From an uncultured Collinsella sp. (GTDB taxonomy: Bacteria; Actinomycetota; Coriobacteriia; Coriobacteriales; Coriobacteriaceae): a stretch of 56,179 nt of DNA. This document shows positions 26,101-35,703 of this stretch, piece after piece. The stretch covers positions 1 to 56,179 of the forward strand of contig CABRHR010000001.1 of assembly GCA_902470835.1 (NCBI GenBank). The letters run 5' to 3'. The notes beneath the pieces are model-generated. The model searched no databases, had not been told where the DNA came from, and worked only from the letters and a program-made list of their open reading frames with translations. Position numbers and translations under genes: made by a program. Position 1 is the stretch's first letter, and each line of letters opens with the position of its first letter.

Positions 26101-26158
26101 GTCCGAGTTTTGACCAATTTAGTGTCTCTAGATTAGTCCGAGTTTTGACTATCGTCAA
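26101..26158 (-). promoter_or_regulatory. promoter and paired operator repeats of the marR-ABC operon
   Basis: On the minus strand, TTGACG (26153-26158) and TAATCT (26130-26135) are 17 bases apart. GTCAAAACTCGGAC occurs twice in the same orientation, at 26136-26149 inside the spacer and at 26101-26114 downstream of the -10, 35 bases apart. A regulator bound to these would block the promoter. Confidence 0.75.
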
Positions 26159-26200
26159 CAGGCGTGCCGAAAATGGATGCGCCTTTATGACCTATCGCTA

Positions 26201-26239
26201 GAAAAAGACCGCCGGCGCGGGGGCAGCGCCGGCGGTCAC
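26201..26239 (-). terminator. intrinsic terminator after the 96-residue gene
   Basis: The perfect 12-bp stem GACCGCCGGCGC / GCGCCGGCGGTC is followed on the minus strand by TTTTTC. Confidence 0.87.
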
Positions 26240-26263
26240 GCGAAAATCTTGTTGTGTTGCCTG

Positions 26264-26554
26264 CTAGGCGGCGACGGCCTCGTAGACCGTGGCGCCCGAG
26301 AAGCTATCGTGCAGGCTCTTGCCGCAGATCCAAGGCAGCTCGACGACCTCGCAGACCGTGTTGACCAGCTCGGAGCAGTCAGTAAAGTGGCCCTTATCGT
26401 TGAGGGCCTCGCAATCCTGAACACGCCAATAGCCATCGGTGTGCGTGATGTAATACTCGTGATCTTCGATCGTCACAAAAGCGCGCGTCTTGGAACGCAG
26501 CAGCTTCAGAAATCCTTCGAAGTCGGTCTCGACGACATCTCCAGCCTGGAACAT
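26264..26554 (-). CDS. small conserved-looking hypothetical protein
   Basis: This 96-residue acidic soluble protein starts MFQAGDVVETDFEGFLKLL, contains four cysteines (QDCEAL, TDCSEL, NTVCEV, WICGKS), and has no signal peptide or membrane segment. The start is supported by an excellent AGGAGG 7 nt upstream, and the gene has its own terminator, so it is real. The fold and function are not recognised. It is divergent from the nitroreductase gene. Confidence 0.75.
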   Translation of the reverse strand: MFQAGDVVETDFEGFLKLLRSKTRAFVTIEDHEYYITHTDGYWRVQDCEALNDKGHFTDCSELVNTVCEVVELPWICGKSLHDSFSGATVYEAVAA

Positions 26555-26845
26555 GATGTTACCTCCTGGCCCGGCGCCACCATGGCGCGTTGATAAACGT
26601 TGGTACCCCTTTAGTAAAACCTTTATCAGAGGTTATGCGTCCATCATTTAGGCAAGTGGTAAAAAACCGCAGGGTAGACGGGATAAAACGTTTGACCAGC
26701 TCACCCGCTTCTCACATTTTGCTTGCGATTTTATGCAAACCTACTTTTCCAATTGGTAGTTAGCGTTATTTGAGGTTTCGCGCGCGATTACAGTTTTAGC
26801 TCGACGGGTAAGAACGAGGCATCGAAACCAACGTCAGGAGGACCC

Positions 26846-27367
26846 ATGGAGACCATCGAAGCGCTCATCCATCGCCGCAGCTGCCGCAAATACAGCGATC
26901 GTCCCGTCGAGGCCGAAAAGCTCGCACGTATTATCGAGGCTGGCCAGTATGCACCGAGCGGCATGGACCGCCAGCCGGTGACCTTTGTCGCCGTTACCGA
27001 TCCCGCAACCGTCGAGCGCCTCTCACAGCTCAACGCCCAGGTTATGGGCAGCGATGGCGACCCCTTCTACGGCGCCAAGACCGTTGTGGTGGTGCTCGTC
27101 GACCGCAACGTGCCCACGCATCTGGAAGACGGATCGCTCGCCATGGGAAACCTGCTTAACGCCGCCTATGCGCTGGGCGTCGATTCGTGCTGGATCCACC
27201 GCGCACACGAGGTCTTTGACTCGCCCGAAGGCCTGGAACTGCTAGCCAACTGGGGCCTGCCAGCGGATGGCAGCCTGCGCGGTGTCGGTAATTGCATCCT
27301 AGGCTACGCCGAGGACACGCTCCCCGAAGCAAAACCGCGTCGCGACAACGTAGTGTACATCAGGTAG
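26846..27367 (+). CDS. nitroreductase-family FMN flavoprotein
   Basis: This 173-residue protein starts METIEALIHRRSCRKYSDRPV, the typical N-terminus that binds the FMN phosphate. It continues with QYAPSGMDRQP and the central GNLLNAAYALGVDSCWI helix, and ends with a GYAED segment. It is at the short end of the family, as in many anaerobe enzymes. Members reduce nitroaromatics, quinones or flavins with NAD(P)H; the substrate is unknown. The start is set by AGGAGG 5 nt upstream. It is monocistronic. Confidence 0.9.
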   Translation: METIEALIHRRSCRKYSDRPVEAEKLARIIEAGQYAPSGMDRQPVTFVAVTDPATVERLSQLNAQVMGSDGDPFYGAKTVVVVLVDRNVPTHLEDGSLAMGNLLNAAYALGVDSCWIHRAHEVFDSPEGLELLANWGLPADGSLRGVGNCILGYAEDTLPEAKPRRDNVVYIR

Positions 27368-27398
27368 CTCAGGAACGTCCCCTTCTGCGGCCCTATTC

Positions 27399-27465
27399 AG
27401 TTGCGGTGAAATACGGACTGTTTTGGCTCTATATGAGCCCATTTAGTTCGTATTCCACCGCAACT
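27399..27465. repeat. 21-bp imperfect inverted repeat with inner hairpin
   Basis: AGTTGCGGTGAAATACGGAC at 27399 pairs with TTCGTATTCCACCGCAACT ending at 27465, with a few mismatches. Inside lies GGCTCTATATGAGCC (27425-27439). It sits between convergent genes, so it may terminate transcription, but its size suggests a dispersed palindromic element. Confidence 0.7.
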
Positions 27466-27470
27466 TATCT

Positions 27471-28040
27471 TTATGTCTGGTTCGATGCGGCTTCGTTCTC
27501 CTGAGTCGCTTCGGCATCGTCGCCATGTTCGTCCTCGTCCTTTTGCGCATCGGCGATGGTGGAGGCCGCCGCAACGATGCCGCGCTGGGGTGCGACGCCC
27601 GTCTGGGTCTGAGCGCCCTCGACAACCTCTGTGCCTGCATGCGCGAGCTCGGGCGATTTAAACACTGCGTCCAAGTTGGCGCCGCCACCGGCGTAGCCGA
27701 GCGCAGCGAGCGCGATGACGATCACCGCAACGACGGCCACGATCGGCACATAGCGATGCCAACCAGCCGGGTTGAGCCCGCTGCGGCGAGCCGCCCCGCG
27801 ACTGATGTAACCAAGCGTGCCGTCGTGCTTGAGCTTTGAGCCCACCACGCGTTTGCGGCCCAACAGCGAGGACTCTGCCTGCATTGCCAAGCGGGCGCTT
27901 GCCGAAGGATAGCCGTATTTAGTGCGCTTGAACGAGCCATCAAACCCCGAGGCGTGTTTGCCCCACGTCACCGATGTCGTGCGTCGGTTAACCGGCGCGG
28001 CGCTCCGCCTTCTGCGGCTCGGTTTTGAAGTCTCAGCCAT
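27471..28040 (-). CDS. hypothetical single-pass membrane protein
   Basis: This 189-residue protein has a very basic N-terminal half (SKPSRRRRSAAPVNRR), one membrane segment at about 105-125 (VPIVAVVAVIVIALAALGYA), and an acidic Ala/Glu/Asp-rich tail. The charge pattern predicts the N-terminus inside the cell and the tail outside. ATG at 28040 has GAGGG close upstream. I do not recognise the family; it may be a Coriobacteria-specific envelope protein. Confidence 0.7.
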   Translation of the reverse strand: MAETSKPSRRRRSAAPVNRRTTSVTWGKHASGFDGSFKRTKYGYPSASARLAMQAESSLLGRKRVVGSKLKHDGTLGYISRGAARRSGLNPAGWHRYVPIVAVVAVIVIALAALGYAGGGANLDAVFKSPELAHAGTEVVEGAQTQTGVAPQRGIVAAASTIADAQKDEDEHGDDAEATQENEAASNQT

Positions 28041-28124
28041 ATGCCCTCGCACGCCGTAACCAAATCGAAACAATAACGCTTTGGACTGTAGCACACGCGT
28101 CGCGCGCGGTCACGGGCGCCTCGC

Positions 28125-29342
28125 TCAACGGTCATCGTCCTTCAGCAAGCGCCACAGCGTTGTACGGCTTATGCCCAGCACCTCCGCCGCACGGGTTCGG
28201 TTACCGTGGAGATGGTCTACAACCAGATGCGCGATATCTCGCTCGGTATCGGCCAGCGGTCGCAGAATATACAGGTCGCTTTCGAGTGTCGGGGCGCCAA
28301 AGGTTGCGGTCTTAATCACGTCCTCTTGGGCGAGCACTTCCTCCGCCACAGCGCGGTCCACCGTGCCCGCCCCCACCAATATATACAGTCGTTCCGAGAC
28401 CTCGCGGAGCTGCAGATAATTGCGCGGCCAGCGGTAAGCATCGAGCGTCTTCGTCGCCGTGGCAGACAGCGTGGGCGCTGCCGTCCCAAATGCATCAGCG
28501 AGATATTCCAAATAGCGCGCGACCTTCGTCGACGCGGCTCCCTGCTCGGCGATTGCCGGCGCCACGCTCACCGCACAGGCGAAGCGCTCGGTCACAAAGG
28601 CGGCTTGATCACTTTCGCTGCCGCCCGGCATGTCATTCGCCGTCAGCACCACATGACAGCGCGTCGCCAACGCGGTGTCGGCCATCGTGGAGACCAGCTC
28701 GCGGAGGCGCTGGGGGCCAACCGCATTCCAGCCCTCAATGCAAAGTGTCAGCCCCGTTTGGAACAGCGGCGATTCGGAGCTTTTGAGCACATGGCGCCAA
28801 CCGCGCTCGGTGAGCTCATCGAGCGCAACGGAAACAAAGGGCTGATCGGCAAAAGGACCGTCCAGATAGAGGCACTTGGCGATCTCAACCTGACCCGCTC
28901 CCAGCTCGCCCTCGAGCATAAGGGGCACACCGCGCGCGTAGCTCTCGGCAACCGGCGCAGCCACCGAGGCCGCCCCCTCAACGATGCCGTACGCGCTCGA
29001 TTCGTAGCGGGCCTCAACTTCGTCGGCGTTGAGCCATTCGATGCCCGCATGCGCCGCGGCACCGCGCACCTCGCGGACCACGACGACCCAAAGGCCCCCG
29101 CCCTCTTTGTCGGTGGGGCGAACGGTCAGGCTCAGGCGCGTACCCGCACGCCCCATAACCAGACGCGCGCCGTCTCCTATACGGTCGAGGCGCTCAGCGA
29201 CAAAAGCCGCCACATCCCGCTCAAGCGCCGCGTCATTCATGGTCGAGATCGCGACGCCCCCACGCGCATCGATTGCCAATGCCGAGGCCCCGGCAGCAGC
29301 CAGGGCCTCGGTCAAGATGTTCAGCTTGGCATCGCTATCCAT
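28125..29342 (-). CDS. regulator with degenerate AAA+ domain and Fis-type HTH
   Basis: This 405-residue protein is laid out like a sigma-54 enhancer-binding protein. It has an N-terminal sensor-like domain (1-110), an AAA+-like domain (~125-330), and a C-terminal Fis HTH (RTRAAEVLGISRTTLWRLLK). The ATPase motifs are lost: GELGAGQVE (145-153) lacks the Walker A Lys, Walker B reads LTLCIEG, and no GAFTGA sigma-54 loop is present. It probably binds DNA without ATP-driven open-complex formation. ATG at 29342 has AGGGG 7 nt upstream. It lies downstream of, and in the same direction as, the YeiH transporter gene, a plausible target. Confidence 0.85.
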   Translation of the reverse strand: MDSDAKLNILTEALAAAGASALAIDARGGVAISTMNDAALERDVAAFVAERLDRIGDGARLVMGRAGTRLSLTVRPTDKEGGGLWVVVVREVRGAAAHAGIEWLNADEVEARYESSAYGIVEGAASVAAPVAESYARGVPLMLEGELGAGQVEIAKCLYLDGPFADQPFVSVALDELTERGWRHVLKSSESPLFQTGLTLCIEGWNAVGPQRLRELVSTMADTALATRCHVVLTANDMPGGSESDQAAFVTERFACAVSVAPAIAEQGAASTKVARYLEYLADAFGTAAPTLSATATKTLDAYRWPRNYLQLREVSERLYILVGAGTVDRAVAEEVLAQEDVIKTATFGAPTLESDLYILRPLADTERDIAHLVVDHLHGNRTRAAEVLGISRTTLWRLLKDDDR

Positions 29343-29469
29343 GATTTGCCCCTGTCCGCGGCGACATGCAGCCGCCGACGGTCGCACGACCGAGTGTTTC
29401 AAAATTGAACGATATTGCTCACCAAACACTATAGGGCAGAAAGCGCCGTCCTGCGAGTATAGATGTTGC

Positions 29470-29555
29470 CCCGCATCGCCATCCTGGCGGGGCGATAAGA
29501 GCTCTTCGGGACTTATAAACCTGCGGACAAGCCATACCCGCAAGAGCTCCTATCG
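29470..29555. promoter_or_regulatory. hairpin and inverted repeat upstream of the Fis-type regulator
   Basis: GCCCCGC...GCGGGGC (29470-29495) forms a hairpin. CGATAAGAGCTCTTCGG (29493-29509) is matched in reverse complement at 29539-29555 with about three mismatches, each arm centred on the palindrome AGAGCTCT. This could be a terminator for the YeiH transporter gene plus an operator for the regulator. Confidence 0.45.
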
Positions 29556-29608
29556 CTCCACCGCAGGCTTGCGCTCACCAGCAACCAGCACACAAACAAG
29601 CTACTTCT

Positions 29609-30643
29609 CTACCAGATTCCCAGTACGTGTTGCATTCCCAAACTCATGCACGCAATGCCAATCCAGCAGCAAAAGCCCAATGCGATGGGCTTGCCGCCCT
29701 TTTTGACCAGCTCGACGATATCGGTATTAAAACCAATAGCCGCCATGGCCATCACAATAAAGAACTTCGACAGCTCCTTGATGGGCGCCGTAAAGGACGC
29801 GGGAAGCTGAAACACCGTAGTGATCACGCTCGCCAGCACAAAGAACAGCACAAACAGGGGAAACGCGCGTTTGAGGGAGAACGTGCTTTTGGCGTCGCCG
29901 CCGGCCTTGCGCGCCAGATGCATCTGCCAGCAAGCAAGCGCCAGCGTGATGGGAATGATGGCCAGCGTCCTGGTGAGCTTGACCACCGTGGCGCTCTCGA
30001 GCACATTGGCGCCGGGATGCATGCTGTCCCAGGCGCTCGCCGCAGCCGTTACGGACGAGGTGTCGTTGATGGCGGTGCCGGCAAACAGGCCAAAGCCCTC
30101 GTTGGTCAGCCCGAGCATACCGCCGAGCGTTGGAAACACGAGCGCCGCGATAACGTTAAACAGGAAGATGACCGAAATAGCCTGGGCAATCTCGCGATCG
30201 TCGGCATCGATGACGGGTGCGGTCGCGGCGATGGCCGAACCGCCGCAAATCGACGAACCCACACCCACAAGCGTCGCGATCTTGCCCGGCACGTTCATAA
30301 CGCGGCAGAGCACAAAGGCGATGACAAGCGAGGTCGAGATCGTCGCCACGATAATCGGCAGCGACTGAGCGCCCTTGGACAGAATCTGCGAGAGGTTCAT
30401 GCCAAAGCCAAGCAGGATAACCGCGCACTGCAAGATCTTTTTGGATGTATAGGTGACACCGGCAGCGAGCGGTTCGCGACGATTCTTGGGAAAGACGAGC
30501 GCCAGGACCATGCCAAAGAGGATGGCAAACACCGGGCCGCCGACCACTTCAATTTGTTTGCCGAGCAACGTCGCGGGAATGGCGATGATCAGGCAGAACA
30601 AGACGCCTTTCCAGCGCTCGCGTACGATATTTGCCAGTTGCAT
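29609..30643 (-). CDS. YeiH/UPF0324-family membrane transporter
   Basis: This 344-residue protein has about ten membrane segments, with the family landmarks CAVILLGFGMNLSQIL, VGVGSSICGGSAIAATAP, FLFNVIAALVFPTLG and FAGTAINDTSSVTAAA. YeiH-type proteins are annotated as putative sulfate or sulfonate-related exporters; the substrate is not established. The start is at 30643, with AAGGAA 7 nt upstream. It is divergent from a GntR regulator and followed by the Fis-type regulator, either of which could control it. Confidence 0.9.
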   Translation of the reverse strand: MQLANIVRERWKGVLFCLIIAIPATLLGKQIEVVGGPVFAILFGMVLALVFPKNRREPLAAGVTYTSKKILQCAVILLGFGMNLSQILSKGAQSLPIIVATISTSLVIAFVLCRVMNVPGKIATLVGVGSSICGGSAIAATAPVIDADDREIAQAISVIFLFNVIAALVFPTLGGMLGLTNEGFGLFAGTAINDTSSVTAAASAWDSMHPGANVLESATVVKLTRTLAIIPITLALACWQMHLARKAGGDAKSTFSLKRAFPLFVLFFVLASVITTVFQLPASFTAPIKELSKFFIVMAMAAIGFNTDIVELVKKGGKPIALGFCCWIGIACMSLGMQHVLGIW

Positions 30644-30806
30644 ATGGGATTCCTTCTTTCTATTTCACGTTTGCGACGGCTTATGATACGGCAACATTGA
30701 GCACAGCCTTGCGCAAACACAGACTAAGATGCCGCAATAGTTCTCAGGCAACAGCCGAATTACCCACCGCGGAGAGCTGATTCGCGGCATAATTAACAAC
30801 TGACAT

Positions 30807-31538
30807 ATGAGTTTGATAGAACAGTTGCGAGGCGCTATGGAAGAATCGATGCACGTCGGCGAGCAGGAAACGAGCCTACAGGACCAGTCCTACCACACCA
30901 TCCGACGCAAAATCGTCTACCTGGACTACAAGCCGGGCGAAAAGCTGGGCGTCAAGCAACTTTGCGACGACCTGGATATGGGGCGCACCCCTGTGCGCGA
31001 GGCACTGGTGCGTCTGGCGCAAGAGGGCCTGGTGCGCACCGTGCCCCAGAGCGGTACCTACGTCTCACCCATCAACCTCACCCTTGCCGAGAGTGCCTGT
31101 TACATCCGCGAGCATCTGGAAAAGCAGGTGATTGTGGAGTGCTGTGCGCGCGCCACGTCGGCCGGCATCGAGCAGCTCGACCGCGCCATCGCGCTGCAGG
31201 AAAAGGCCATGGCCGAAGAGGATCGCATCGGCTTCTTTTTGAGCGACAACCTCATGCATCACATGATTTTTAGCATCGCATGTCGCAGCACCGTGTGGTC
31301 GTGGCTCGAAGAGACCAATGCCGACCTGGAGCGCTTCCGCTGGCTGCGCGCTGCCACGCAGGTTCTCGACAATCAGGACATCGTGAACGAACACAAGCAG
31401 ATTCGCCGCGCTATCGCCGGTCGCGACCCCATCGAAGCGAGCTTTTTGGTCAGCAAGCACCTGCATATGATGTTCCGCAACCAGACCGAGGTTCTGGACC
31501 AGTTCCCCGAGTACTTCGAGACCAGCAAGCTCCGCTAA
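30807..31538 (+). CDS. GntR-family regulator, FadR/FCD type
   Basis: This 243-residue protein has an N-terminal winged helix (~25-90; GEKLGVKQLCDDLDMGRTPV, REALVRLAQEGLV, VPQSGTYV) and an all-helical FCD ligand domain (~95-230) with likely metal-binding His/Asp residues (SDNLMHHMIF, SKHLHMM). ATG at 30807 lacks a good ribosome-binding site; ATG at 30837 (MEESMHVG) has GAGG 4 nt upstream and may be used. It is divergent from the YeiH transporter, the likely target. Its TAA stop is the first bases of a palindromic repeat (31537-31573). Confidence 0.88.
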   Translation: MSLIEQLRGAMEESMHVGEQETSLQDQSYHTIRRKIVYLDYKPGEKLGVKQLCDDLDMGRTPVREALVRLAQEGLVRTVPQSGTYVSPINLTLAESACYIREHLEKQVIVECCARATSAGIEQLDRAIALQEKAMAEEDRIGFFLSDNLMHHMIFSIACRSTVWSWLEETNADLERFRWLRAATQVLDNQDIVNEHKQIRRAIAGRDPIEASFLVSKHLHMMFRNQTEVLDQFPEYFETSKLR

Positions 31539-31573
31539 CCTGCCAAAAAGGGACAGGTTCATTTTGGCAGGTT
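31537..31573. repeat. short palindromic repeat, AGGGACAGG-loop copy, overlapping a stop codon
   Basis: AACCTGCCAAAA and TTTTGGCAGGTT form 12-bp perfect arms around AGGGACAGGTTCA. The left arm begins inside the stop codon of the GntR gene. It is nearly the same as the copy at 44791-44827. Confidence 0.8.
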
Positions 31574-31593
31574 TTATCTGGTCAAATGCAAAA

Positions 31594-31628
31594 AAGGCTC
31601 GGCTCCGTCTTGATGCGGAGCCGAGCCT
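31594..31628 (-). terminator. bidirectional terminator between the GntR gene and glmS
   Basis: The perfect stem AAGGCTCGGCTCCG / CGGAGCCGAGCCTT has an 8-base loop. It is followed on the minus strand by a run of six T, serving glmS; the plus strand has fewer T residues. Confidence 0.87.
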
Positions 31629-31652
31629 TAGTCGCTAGAACGGCGGAACCAA

Positions 31653-33500
<1,848 letters not shown>

Positions 33501-33574
33501 AAGATAAATCCCTTCGTTCGCGTGACTGCAAGACGTCCACGCACAAGGGGCGCTGAGACGTACAACGTTCGAGT

Positions 33575-33634
33575 ATTGTACTCACGCAAGCGCAAGCTGA
33601 TATACCAGAAGTGGTATCTCAACTTAGATACCAC
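33575..33634 (-). promoter_or_regulatory. glmS promoter region with dyad half-sites
   Basis: TACAAT on the minus strand (33575-33580) is a candidate -10. Just upstream, GTGGTATCT and AGATACCAC (33611-33619, 33626-33634) form a perfect 9-bp dyad with a 6-base centre, and CTGATATACCAG (33597-33608) adds another ACCA half-site. The TGGTAT/ATACCA half-sites resemble those of NagR/DasR-type GntR regulators of amino-sugar genes. That link is an inference. Confidence 0.5.
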
Positions 33635-33656
33635 CCGATGTACACACGTCCAGCCG

Positions 33657-33930
33657 GTCCAAACCACCACAAAGGGGACAGGTACCTTTGTGGTGGTTTT
33701 GGCCGGGGCGGCGGCCCGTCCCGGCGATTTATCTCGATCTGTAACATCTAGGACACCAAAAGCGGACTTACTGTTACAGATTGAGATTTTCCGTCCGACC
33801 TCGACGTTTTGTCTCAATCTGTAACAGGTAGAACCGGTTTTGCCGTCCAGATGTTACAGATCGAGACAGTTGAAGGCCGGAACAGCAAAACCGCCACGAA
33901 GGGAACTATCCCCTTCGTGGCGGTTTGGAC
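33657..33930. repeat. 274-bp dyad-symmetric composite repeat element
   Basis: The ends are two AAGGGG-loop hairpins (33661-33699, 33888-33926) that match each other in reverse complement, including flanking GTCC. Between them are four 15-mers, TCTCGATCTGTAACA (33732, and inverted at 33852) and TCTCAATCTGTAACA (33812, and inverted at 33772), alternating in orientation at an exact 40-base period with 25-base spacers. The spacers are also partly symmetric. It fills most of the 442-base gap between the MFS gene and glmS; no gene is seen inside. Confidence 0.85.
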
Positions 33931-33942
33931 GGCGGCGTTTGT

Positions 33943-35559
33943 CTATGAGGCTTGCTTGGGGAAGGTCGTTGCGAGCGCTGCAACGGCAAGTCCTGCCACC
34001 ACGTAGAAGGCCGTGGCCGCAGACTTTGCGCGAACCTCGGCATTGTCCGCCAAGAGCTCCCCCTGCGCCTCGGACGCAACGCCCATCGATTCCAGGCGCG
34101 CCATAAACGCGGCATCACTCTCGTAGGTATAAACAACCTCTTCGAGCGCCGCTTTACTCTGTGTGTCGACCACATTGCTCGCATCAATACGTGCATCGAG
34201 ACCGGTGTTGACAGCGATAAGCAGGACCGAACCCATGGCGGCAGAGCCCAACGCGAGGCCCAGGTTACGCGCCGCACCCTGGATGCCGCCCGATTGCTGG
34301 GCGTCACTCGGCGGCACGGCGGAAGCGACAATGTTGTTGGCCTGCGAGTTTACCAGGCCAACGCCCACGCCACCAAAGAGCGTACCGACCACCATAATGG
34401 GCGTCAGCTCGGACGCGCGCACGCCAAACGCCATGCTCACACAGGCTGCCGCCATAAAGACATAGCCCGTACGCACCACAGACCAAGGCTTAAGCTGCGG
34501 AAACTTGCGCGGCACAAACATTGCGAGCACCAGCATGGGCACACCCGAGATGATACCCAAAAGCGCTGTCTGCATGCCGCCAAGGCCAATTACAAGCTGA
34601 TAGTACGAAGTGCCGACCAGACCCTGAGCGCCCATGTAGAAAAACGGCAGAGCAATGGCGATGACGCCGGAGCGAACGGTGGGATTGCGCACAAAGCTCG
34701 ACGGCAAAATCGCTATGCCGTGGGCGCGCTCCATCCAGTGCTCGACCGGAATCAGCATCACCAGCAATAGCAGGCCGACGCCGACAATAGGCAAAGCGGG
34801 AGAAATACCGGCGATCGTGAAGGGAGCCTGCGGCAAGGGAGCAAATACGCCCCAGGTCGAGATGCGCGAAAGACCGCACATAACGGCGAACAATCCCAGA
34901 GAGGCAATAACCGCACCCGGCGCGTCAAACTTGCCCGCGTGCAGCCCGCCACCCGTCGGCAGCTTTGCGCTCGCAACGAGCAGTGCGACAAAATAGGCGG
35001 CGAGCACGCCGAAGGTCACGCGAAAACCTGCGATATCGACCAGAATGCCCAGCGCGATAGGAATAATCGTCGCAAGCGCCGCCGATGCGGCAATCACGCC
35101 ATATGCCTGCTTGCGCTCCTCGCCTTCGTACAGCATGGACACCATGCCCAGTACCGAAGGGATAATGAGGCTTGCGCCCAGCCCGACCATCAGTCGGCCA
35201 CCCCAAATAAGCAGCTCAATGCTCGGTGAAAACGCGCACAGCAGCTCTCCCACCACAGCAAGCACCAATCCGGCACGGAAGTTGCGGCACCACCCGATAA
35301 CCATGCCGAGCAAACCGCTCGCAAGCATAAAGGTGCCCGCCATAAGCGAATAGACCGTGCTCGCCATCTGCACGTCCGAGAGCGGACATCCAAACACGCG
35401 CATCATCTCGGCCATGGCAACCGAAAACGCACCGTTGTCTGCCGAGGTACCCACCTGAGCGCATGCCAGCACGATCAGCGGCGCCAGTCGCGCCAAACGA
35501 GAAGGCGCCACAGGCTCCATCCCCGAGTTCGAAACCGCGCGATTCATGCACATCACCAT
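33943..35559 (-). CDS. MFS transporter, DHA2-like, 14 membrane segments
   Basis: This 538-residue major facilitator has about fourteen hydrophobic segments. A motif A/C-like region lies in the first half (GGRLMVGLGASLIIPSVLG), with the drug/H+ antiporter features TSADNGAF and NSQANNIVASAVPPSDAQQSGG. A ~65-residue extracytoplasmic loop precedes the last segment. It has the same length and many of the same motifs as the transporter at 39281-40897. ATG at 35559 has no clear ribosome-binding site; MNRAVSN at 35547 is an alternative. It is divergent from the PRD-like regulator. The substrate is unknown. Confidence 0.9.
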   Translation of the reverse strand: MVMCMNRAVSNSGMEPVAPSRLARLAPLIVLACAQVGTSADNGAFSVAMAEMMRVFGCPLSDVQMASTVYSLMAGTFMLASGLLGMVIGWCRNFRAGLVLAVVGELLCAFSPSIELLIWGGRLMVGLGASLIIPSVLGMVSMLYEGEERKQAYGVIAASAALATIIPIALGILVDIAGFRVTFGVLAAYFVALLVASAKLPTGGGLHAGKFDAPGAVIASLGLFAVMCGLSRISTWGVFAPLPQAPFTIAGISPALPIVGVGLLLLVMLIPVEHWMERAHGIAILPSSFVRNPTVRSGVIAIALPFFYMGAQGLVGTSYYQLVIGLGGMQTALLGIISGVPMLVLAMFVPRKFPQLKPWSVVRTGYVFMAAACVSMAFGVRASELTPIMVVGTLFGGVGVGLVNSQANNIVASAVPPSDAQQSGGIQGAARNLGLALGSAAMGSVLLIAVNTGLDARIDASNVVDTQSKAALEEVVYTYESDAAFMARLESMGVASEAQGELLADNAEVRAKSAATAFYVVAGLAVAALATTFPKQAS

Positions 35560-35703
35560 CCGCTTTTTTCATTCCGTATATGCGGCAAGGATTTAAAACC
35601 AACCCTTCCCCTACTCATCATAAAAAATGCGTATCATGACAGGTGCCACGCTCTTTTCCAGATATACGGCAAATCGAGCTTTCTCGCGACCCTAGGGAGC
35701 CCC

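Noticed and set aside
20051..26703. GGATAAAACGTTT shared upstream of ilvE (20051-20063) and of the nitroreductase gene (26691-26703)
   Set aside because: Pairs of identical 13-mers are expected by chance in a window this size, and no third copy or promoter alignment supports an operator.
33501..33656. glmS ribozyme upstream of glmS
   Set aside because: No conserved ribozyme core or cleavage-site context is visible; the region instead holds promoter-like and operator-like sequence.
33732..33866. CRISPR-like look: short repeats with equal 25-base spacers
   Set aside because: The repeats alternate in orientation, are only 15 bases, the spacers are related to each other, and there are no cas genes. 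The block as a whole is palindromic, unlike a CRISPR array.
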